Below, piece after piece: positions 56,111 to 64,000 of a stretch of DNA of 64,000 bases. Numbering within the stretch: position 1 is the first letter of the stretch; the number at the start of each line of letters is the position of its first letter. The notes under the pieces are model-generated. The model saw only the letters and a program-made list of their open reading frames with translations. It was not told the DNA's origin and made no database searches. The stretch lies in the NCBI GenBank assembly GCA_963920765.1, contig OY987252.1:4201966-4265965 (forward strand), in the 5' to 3' direction. The translations under genes were made by a program, and so were the position numbers. This DNA comes from Ulota crispa (taxonomy: Eukaryota; Streptophyta; Bryopsida; Orthotrichales; Orthotrichaceae).

Positions 56111-58700
56111 CAAGCACTCCAATACATTTCAATATCATTAGCAATACATTATGTACAAACTTCCACATATCCATATAAATTTTCACTACTCTGCTATACT
56201 TTGAACTTCAAAATATGCATGCAATAATGCTTACTAATCATCCCACTTTGAAAAAATACATATATCCATACCTACTCAATGTTGACTGACATGATAGACA
56301 GTAATACTATAACTAATTAGTAGTGGTTAGTTGATTAATTTGGAAAGAAAACTTTATCCCCTCACTTGTCTCTCAATGTCATATGTAATTACTACAATAA
56401 CTTTTGTATTAGAAGTCACAAACGTTGAGGAACTACCTCTACTATCACAAGTCAATGCTGGTGAACCCTAACCAAACAGCACACTCTTGTACACCTACTG
56501 TTACAATTGTGAAAATTGAACATGGAACATTTGAAACAATCTTAGAATCTGAACTGCCATTTGTGAAATATAACTACAACTCTTAACAACAAAACTTCCT
56601 AAGCATATAACCGGACAAAATGCTTCCATCTATGGCAACTGAATTAATGACTTCATAGTTCCTCACACTCCACCATTAATTAACTACCTATCCTTCTAAT
56701 CTCACTTGCACAATTCCATAATTCAATTACTTGTCCACTAATGGATTGACAACATCACCCGCAAATAAAAATATGCAATTCTTTATTTATATAAGGATCT
56801 GCACACTTGTGCACAACATGCTCACATCCATTATGAATATTGACTCGAAATTTTGTTATGCATTGTCAAGTTAGTTCATCCAGTACACAAGACACTGCGA
56901 TAATACAAAAACTTTTGCTTTTGTTCTTTCAAAAGACCAAAAAAATCTTTGCGGTGCTAGAAGGTTGTGGTCTAGGACCATTTTTTAGACCAAAAACAAT
57001 GACAAACACTTATTCCTCTGCAACTATAGTTGAACATAGCACACCACATGATCTACTATAGATCAAGATGGCCAATACAATTGATTATACTTGATATCCA
57101 CAACCATTATTAATGTTGACGAACTTTGTAGTTTTTTCCATGCATTTCATACGCTAAACACAAGCTACATAGAAGATACAAAAAATTTCCAGAACTCTTT
57201 CAACTGTTCCACAATACAGTCCTTGATTGCACTGAGAATTATGCAATGAATTCTCTAACTTATCTACTATGGTTGACATTACTATCTAAAACTACGCTTT
57301 AGAGATCCACATTGATTAGGAGATTACAGTTGTTCCCTAGTGAAATGACTACTCTACTCAAATTTGCTGTGTTTGAGAGAAGATGGTTTTCAAGGGCTTC
57401 TTGAATTGACATTTGAAGAGGTACACCTTTCTCAATGCAACTTGCTTATGCAATAACAAATTTTGATGCTACTATCCAAAATAATAGGTAATGCAGAATT
57501 CTCAGAACCACATGTACAGCAATACGGCATTCAAAGGAGACTGAAATGATAAATACTTACAAAAGTGTCACAAGTAACTTCCACTACATTACAGCCCATA
57601 CATAGTCCATGTATGACCTTCCTTCCTTTCTTTTGTCCCTTCCTCTACTGGCTTGCTAATACAATCACTAATTAATTTAAATTGAATATTATTTGCCTAA
57701 TGCTGCAAAACAAGTACACATCCTCTACCATGACGTTCACCCTATTGAATCAACAAGTCAAGTAAAAAGCTAACCGCTATTGCCGCTAGTACACTAGTAG
57801 ATTACACAAGAAATTTGATCGATTAGGCATTGACGTCACAATCTGAACATACGTTCTTCCTTGACGAAGAAAGGCAGGCTTATAGGAAAATGTTCACACT
57901 TAACTTTATGGTTGAGGGAGTTCTAAATGAGGACGCCTCAAGACCCTTAAATTCATACTTCAACCTATATTCCACTACAGTAATTTCACTTGCAAATTTC
58001 GTTGTTAAATATATCTGCCCTCCTTCACTTCATCATGACTTACATGTGAGGAAGAAGTGTAAGAAATTGAAAAAATATTTATTTTGATGTCATTCACGTA
58101 GCAGCTATATTTTCCAAGACAGATCATTTCCAATAACTACATGGTTATACATATTACACAGCAACACTTGCACTATCCCTGATTATGTCATGTTTTGTAT
58201 CAATTCATTGCTAGACACTATTTCTCAACTTCTCCACTGATGTTTGATACTCATTACAAAAATTTGAAAGCAAGGAATCATATGTAGATTACACATAATC
58301 ATGTCATAAAAATGCTAACTAAACTCTTAGCCCATTCCTACTAGCTAGTTGAACATACAATTTAGTTTCACCAACAACATGTACAATTAATATCATTTAC
58401 AAGGTACAAACGGCTTGACACCAAACAAGACTGAGATGTCCATATTATCCTTGGTAGCTTTGCAACATATTATTCTCTAGCATTTTAATGGCATTATTAC
58501 TCTCTCAGTTACAATGCTTCCCCGTACTTTAAGGGCAACCACAAATGGGATCCCAATTATTGAACCTAATACTTAAACCGTTTCATTCATCCAATACCTC
58601 CATCTGTTATTTCTTCATTTTCATTTTCCAGTCATGTAGTGTCAATGTACTAAGTAAGGTATTGTAATGCAATACGAGAAAGTGATGGATGTATTGCTCT
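56111..58700. other. Interruption within the CACTA transposase remnant
   Basis: About 2.6 kb separates the FYKLPYW piece from the DPMH piece, which adjoin in CACTA transposases. The stretch has no recognisable protein. It is an insertion or a former intron; I found no clear ends. Confidence 0.5.
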
Positions 58701-58719
58701 GACACAATAATTTCTTTAA

Positions 58720-58985
58720 CACACTTTTTATTAGATTTCATTGATACCAACATAAAACAACACGGATTTCCATGAATAAAATCATACAAGGTTTCGGCAA
58801 TTACCCTCCAATATGGAAGTTTGTAGAAGACCCTCACCCTCTTCATCCCTATACTCTTTACTGAGTTGTGCAATGAATTTGCTTAGCCACCAAGTTTGAA
58901 AAATGACTCCCTCCATGCTCCACGTTGCACTACCGCCAATCCTGTTTGACGAGGGGGAGCACTATTGTGGTTGCTATGACCATTT
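58720..58985 (-). pseudogene. CACTA transposase remnant (upstream part)
   Basis: The minus strand reads GMKRVRVFYKLPYWRVIAET. 'K..SIFFELPYW' directly precedes 'LLRHNLDVMHIEKNV' in CACTA transposases, so this is the upstream continuation of 55228-56110. It ends close to the CACTA-type end at 58989. Confidence 0.6.
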
Positions 58986-58988
58986 AAA

Positions 58989-59240
58989 CACTACAAGAAA
59001 ATTGCCTTTTTATGACTAGGGCACTTTGACTTTGTAGTCTCATTTCACTAAAATGGGCAACCCATCAGTCATGTGGTTTTTGGCTCCTAGTCATAGTCAT
59101 GCTCTAGTTATAAAATTGTCAATGTGACTAGATTTTTTAGGGACCTCAAAGGGAACGTCATTGGGAACGAGTTCTTGGGATTTAGTGAGTGGATATGACT
59201 TGGTTTCTTGACTACATGATTGCCAATAGTCATATAACTT
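58989..59240 (+). mobile_element. CACTA element end with subterminal TGACTA motifs
   Basis: CACTACAAGAAAATTGCC is the canonical start of plant CACTA elements. Over the next 250 bp TGACTA/TAGTCA words occur about eight times in both orientations, as in CACTA subterminal regions. The element should run to the right, but I found no convincing other end. More TGACTA clusters lie at 61590-61800 and 63140-63210, with a weak end-like TTTTCTTGTGTT at about 63164. Confidence 0.7.
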
Positions 59241-59716
59241 TTTGGGTGAGACCCAAGCCACATTGCTTTAGAAACCTTGTAGTTTTCTCTCTTTCATTTA
59301 TATATTGTTTTAAGGGTTTTTGAGGAATTGTGTGATTTTTTATATACATTATAATCATTTATATTTAAAAACCACCATTTTGTACATATCAAAAATTTGT
59401 GGAGTACAATTGCATTTCTATTTTATTGATGTTCTTTATTTGCATTAGGTTTGTGTACTTGCCTTTCTTCTCAACGTATTCTTCTAATTGTAGGCGATTG
59501 GTTGATTACTTATTTTCCACTTGGATTGTCACCTATATTTTGGATGCTAACTCTAAGTTGTGCTTTACAATCTTTTGACATTAGATCAATATCCATTCCT
59601 ATCATTTAACTTCTCTTGTACTTGTTTATTTGATTTCAACTAATCTTAGTGCCCATGTACCTTGCAATATTCATGAGTTTTCTTTCCAATTATTGTTGTC
59701 TGCTTTTTTTATTTAA

Positions 59717-61395
59717 TTAACCTCTAAATGCCTAAGGCACCCAATTTAGGTGTTTACATATCTTTGAAGATGAATGAAACCTTACCAAATCACTATTTTT
59801 GATTTAAAAAATTCAATACAAATTTTTTTTTAAAGTTTGTTTTCAACATTGAACATTTGGTTTTAAAAATGAATTATGGTTATTTTTCTACTCAAGATTT
59901 TAGACAATGGTGTCCATTGCAATATGTTTTCTAGTACTAAAAAATCTTGGAAATGACTTTCAAAGACACTATAGCTTGGAGAAAAATCCACATTAGAAAT
60001 CTACATTATAATTAAATGCGGTTTTTAGTTGTGTTTGTCATGTCAATTATTTGGATGAGAACTTCTTGGATGATAAACAACCCTCATTAAAAGTATGGTT
60101 GATGTGCTTGATTTTGTAGAATTGATTTTTTGTAATTGAAGATTCAATTGAATCTCTTGGCACCTTTTGAAGAGCTTCTTGTTTCAATTGCAAGTAGTTA
60201 ACTTATAGCAATGTATAGCAAGTTTCAAACTTGTGGTAGGCTCTGTAATTCCCTTGCCTTATTCCATGAATTATTTGCTTGCACGTAAATGTAATTGCGG
60301 AATACATTATTTCCCTTTAAAGTAGGAAGTCTCTATCTTTGTGCTCCACTAGGTCACTAGCTTTCAACAAGAATTGGAGAAGATTACTTTCTTTCAAAAA
60401 GAACTAGTGTGATAAAATGTCCTCTGCAGCTCATGACATTTTCACAACTGACATGGCACTTTGTCCACAAAGGGGTTGATTGTTATCTAAATATATTGAT
60501 ATACAAATAGATCAAATTACACTTGCACTTACACAATACAAAGAAAGCATGTAAGGTAAGATGCTGATAAACCAACTAGGCTGTAAAACCAATAATGGCC
60601 TAGAGGTACATTTTGCTTTCTTTCATGTAGCAGCAATGTACATTTCAAGGGGTGATTGGTTTTAATGGCCAATGTGCTTAAACTTCAAAAATTCATAACT
60701 AATTTTGCAAAGGTCCAAACATTTGAAATGACTATGGTTAGATGCAATTTCCATTTGTCTTCCTACAAAAATTTACTGAAATTTGTTTCAAGCAGTTTAG
60801 CTTCCCAAAATGGCAAACAACTCTTAGGTGCGTGGTTTATGAGCCTCTTACCTTAATTGCAAGCATTCAAGCAAACATGTTTCATATTCAAACTTGAAGA
60901 ACCAAGAGTAGAAAAATGTGAAAAATCTGACAACTGTACTCACATACTGTGCACAAAGTCAAAAAAAAACCCTAGCCGTGGAGGTTGGGAGACATAAATT
61001 TGACTGCATGATGGGTATAGAAGACTTTTATTTTATTAAAAAAATATAGAAACAGATTTTGAAAGATGTAAAATATTTATAACTAGACAAATAGCAACTT
61101 TGAACCTCATATTTTATTGATAACCAACTTCCTAGATTTTACATGTGAAATGACAAATGGAAGACTTCAAGTCACTTTTGTAGTTTTTGCACCCTCATGT
61201 TCAAACATTATAACCTTACAAATTATAAGTGATATTGTTGTAATTTCTTTTTGCATGTATTTTTGAACATGTTTAGTTTAAATTTGTATAATTACAATAA
61301 ATAAAAACTTGATGAAATTTATGAAAAAATTGATTGATTGTTTTGTTTCACAATACTTCTAAGAAACGTAGAAAGGCCTCAAGTGTTTAGAGATT
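59717..61395. mobile_element. TTAA-flanked TIR element, family member 3, split by a 1-kb insertion
   Basis: It starts TTAACCTCTAAATGCC, a diverged form of the family start. Left half (59717 to about 60005) and right half (about 61085-61390) match consecutive parts of the elements at 6557 and 50041. The right end is diverged and hard to place. The middle 1 kb is foreign and includes the Stowaway-like MITE at 60554-60853. Confidence 0.6.
60554..60853. mobile_element. Stowaway-like MITE, copy 2
   Basis: Ends AGGTAAGATGCTGATAAACC and the complement of AGGTAAGAGGCTCATAAACC, flanked by TA on both sides (60552-60553 and 60854-60855). Same family as 18118-18442. Confidence 0.72.
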
Positions 61396-64000
61396 ACGGT
61401 TTATGTTTTACATTTATAAGGCTTTGTGAAATAGTAAAAAGAAAAATACCTATTCTATTGTTCCATTCCTCTTTGCATCCAATATCAAGGGAGGCATGCA
61501 TGAGTATTTACAATTGCTATTTAGCTCTCAAAATATTTTGAAATTACATGCAAGTGCATGTAAGGCTACAATCTCATTTGTTAAATGGTGTGTATTTTAG
61601 TGTATGACTATAGCTAGTCAAATGTACATAACAAATGACTGCTTTAAGTCATCCCAAAACTCAATTGTGACTATGTGCAGTGGTATTGCTGTCCCATATG
61701 CCTCATATCAGACATTAGTTTTTATTATTATATTTATGTATGACTAGAACAAGTCAAACATATATAACACATGACTGCCTTTAGTCAATTACTAAACTTA
61801 CAGCTGTCATCCTTAGGGGCCAAGTAAAAACCAAAATTGAAACTTTACACTAATAGGGGATAATGTTACAAACTAAGTTGTAATAGCTGGTAGATGATTG
61901 TGAGGAAGCAATTACTAGAGTTGGAAGGAGGGCGTGGTCATGTCACACATTATAGAGCCACGTGAGAGGATTTGTTCCTCACATGATATTTTGTTAACCC
62001 TTTAACGACCAATCAACTACTTTGTGGTCAATCTGGCCCTTTTTCCCCTTGTCAAAAGAGAATGGCAATGAATGTGGTGATTAGCCAAAGGAGATATGTC
62101 TAGAGAATTGGGAAGTGAAGAGTTCAAGACAATAACCAGGCCAATCTGAGGTGGCATATGGCCAGAGGGTTGAAAAAACTAAAAGAGTACTAACTAAAAA
62201 TACACCAATGAATGCAAAAAGATGGCCACAACAATTAAAAAGTGACCATAATTTATGATGCATAACACTAAACCCTACAAAATACTTCCATTTGTATAGT
62301 CAGATTTGTGGTAGACATCTGTATTCAATAGTTTTAAAATTTCTCCAAATAGCCATACAAAGGATTGCCACCCCTAGAATTGACCACGGTTGTTAAAGGG
62401 TTAAGAACAAGCAATTTATCCAATTATCATTGGGCCTTAATTCAAAAAATAATTTCAAAAGCTACAATACACCAAATGCCATGGTTATAATATCATCTAA
62501 AAAATAATTGAGTAAAGGTTTTGCATAAAGTTTCAAAATCTTAAATGAGTGAAGTATATATTAATTATCAAGGTTTCAACAAGGTATGGTCAAAGTCAAG
62601 CTCAAATTTGAAATTGCCCTATTATTACTTCCTTAGAGATTTTGGTCATCATACATAATCAAAATTTGTCATTTTCATCTTTGGCCATCTTCTTTTTTTC
62701 CTTGGCCTTTGTGATCATCTATAAGTGCTAGCTAAGTTGACAAATTTCAACCATTTTTGATGTTTTACAATTGACAAAGCTATAGCTAAGGCGTTGAGGC
62801 AATACATTGTCTAGTTGAGGTCATAGCAAATATGCTCTATCTTTAGCAAATTTTGGTCAAATGGAAAAATTTGCAAAATTAAATAAAAACCTTTGAGACA
62901 ATTCTTGCAATACTAATGAATCCAAATTTGAAATAAAGACCCAAAAGACATGGATTTTTGAAAATAGAAAAGTGATAATAAGAGCATACTGATGATAGAG
63001 TAAAATAAATTTACATGTATTCATATTAGTGTCTTACATGATCCATATTAGGCATCATTTACATCTTGTATGAATGCTTATGATAAGAATCAGTTAGATG
63101 TATATAACTTGTTATTGTATTTAATTGTTTGAAAGATTGAATATGACTATATACAGTCATTTTCTTGTGTTATAATAGTTATATATTAACAAAACATGAC
63201 ATTTAGATAGTCATGCAAATTGCAGTTGCTATTATCAAGGATTAATATTTTCTTGTTTGTGTGCTTGAATTGACCACTAACAAATTGAATTCTATTATCT
63301 CTCTTTTTAGTATGCGTGTATCATAGAACAACTGCAGTATCTTTATGTTCAAATAATACTTGCCAATACCAAAGTTCATAAAAGGCTGCCAATTATTTTA
63401 TGTCAATTGAATGAACTAGATCATTTTCTATACTAGGTTTGTTTGCCAATAAAGCATAAAAATAGTCACTTCTTTTTAACGTGTACTTGTTGATGTTTAT
63501 GCCTTTCATAATTACAAAAATTGAGCTTGTCTCTTTGATTTTATCATATGCTGCTTTCATATATTGATATGGATGATTCTTTTTGAGGTACCTACAATGC
63601 TTTGCATACACATTCTTCTCCATAACAAATCACTTTTGACTTGACTCAAACTCACACTTTGAACGTTTCTTACAACATTAACCTCTAAGTAACCAAAATG
63701 TGCTTTTTGGCAACATAGCAATTTCAGATTTTCAAATTGGAACCTTTGATTGGAGATTTCCACACTGTAGGCTAAAATTTGAATAAAAGGTGTCTAAGAG
63801 GAATATATTTCATATGTCCTAATTTTCAATGTTTATGGAATTATGAATGAAAAGTTATGGCCTAATATGTTGTTTTTTCCCTAGACAAGGAGTTTGGGCA
63901 GATTAGACAAATTTACCTTTATCAAAATTAAGAACTTGAAATAGGTTTAAGAGATTTACTTTTGGGTGGAAAACTTTGATTCCTCCCATTCTGTTCAATG
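61396..64000. other. AT-rich region with scattered TGACTA motifs, no gene recognised
   Basis: A TATGACTAxxxxxAGTCAAA block is duplicated at about 61600 and 61740. Otherwise only short open frames without motifs are present. It may belong to the CACTA element that starts at 58989. Confidence 0.4.

Noticed and set aside
63155-63176. TTTTCTTGTGTT as the right end of the CACTA element starting at 58989
   Set aside because: It lacks the GTAGTG terminus, and TGACTA motifs continue beyond it; kept only as a weak possibility.

Overview
This is an AT-rich nuclear window from a plant or close streptophyte relative with a large, repeat-filled genome. I infer this from CACTA, MULE, hAT-like and Stowaway-like DNA transposons, LTR fossils, introns with GT/AG ends, and a fragment resembling plant KDO transferase. 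Some protein segments also match, from memory only, uncharacterised multi-copy plant proteins. I cannot name the species. I see no intact single-copy gene with confidence, and no tRNA, rRNA or CRISPR array.

Layout. 1-7.4 kb is degenerate tandem and dispersed repeats with three TIR elements (594-910, 5953-6338, about 6557-7191). 7.4-15 kb holds decayed, intron-containing gene pieces, including a KDO-transferase-like fragment at 12.6-13.0 kb, and a Mutator-type MITE with a perfect 9-bp target duplication (9818-10129). 15-21.7 kb is mostly non-coding. It contains a foldback element whose arms are minisatellites (17339-18015) and a Stowaway-like MITE.

The centrepiece is 21690-42288. It is bounded by inverted ends (GGGGG[G]AWGCTATTTTG followed by GAGCCGT heptamers) and by 9-bp flanking repeats that match at 8 of 9 positions, as expected for a Mutator-like element (MULE). 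Inside are two divergently oriented decayed genes with starts about 0.7 kb apart. Gene A (+, 30648-41853) is a MULE-type transposase with an N-terminal zinc-finger-like region, a transposase core and a C-terminal SWIM zinc finger. Gene B (-, 29960-22237) is a multi-exon gene that I read as a ParB/sulfiredoxin-like domain (GNHR motif) joined to a coiled, Lys-rich region and a SAM-methyltransferase-like domain. Gene A was later hit by a 3.4-kb CACTA-like element (31876-35278, TSD TGC), a 3.5-kb LTR-type fossil (38040-41546) and two short TIR elements. For the two large insertions, removing the insert and one target copy rejoins the gene A frame exactly. A transposon that pairs a MULE transposase with a ParB-methyltransferase-like partner is, as far as I know, not a described arrangement, and it is the main discovery candidate here.

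42.3-46.5 kb contains a broken retroelement gag-like open region on the minus strand. 46.5-52.4 kb contains dispersed repeats, a further copy of the TTAA-flanked element family, and a large inverted repeat. 53.4-54.2 kb is a hAT-like non-autonomous element. 55.2-58.9 kb carries a split, decayed CACTA transposase. At 58989 a canonical CACTA end starts. 59.7-61.4 kb is a third TTAA-family copy carrying a 1-kb insertion that includes a second Stowaway-like MITE. The remainder is AT-rich and unassigned.
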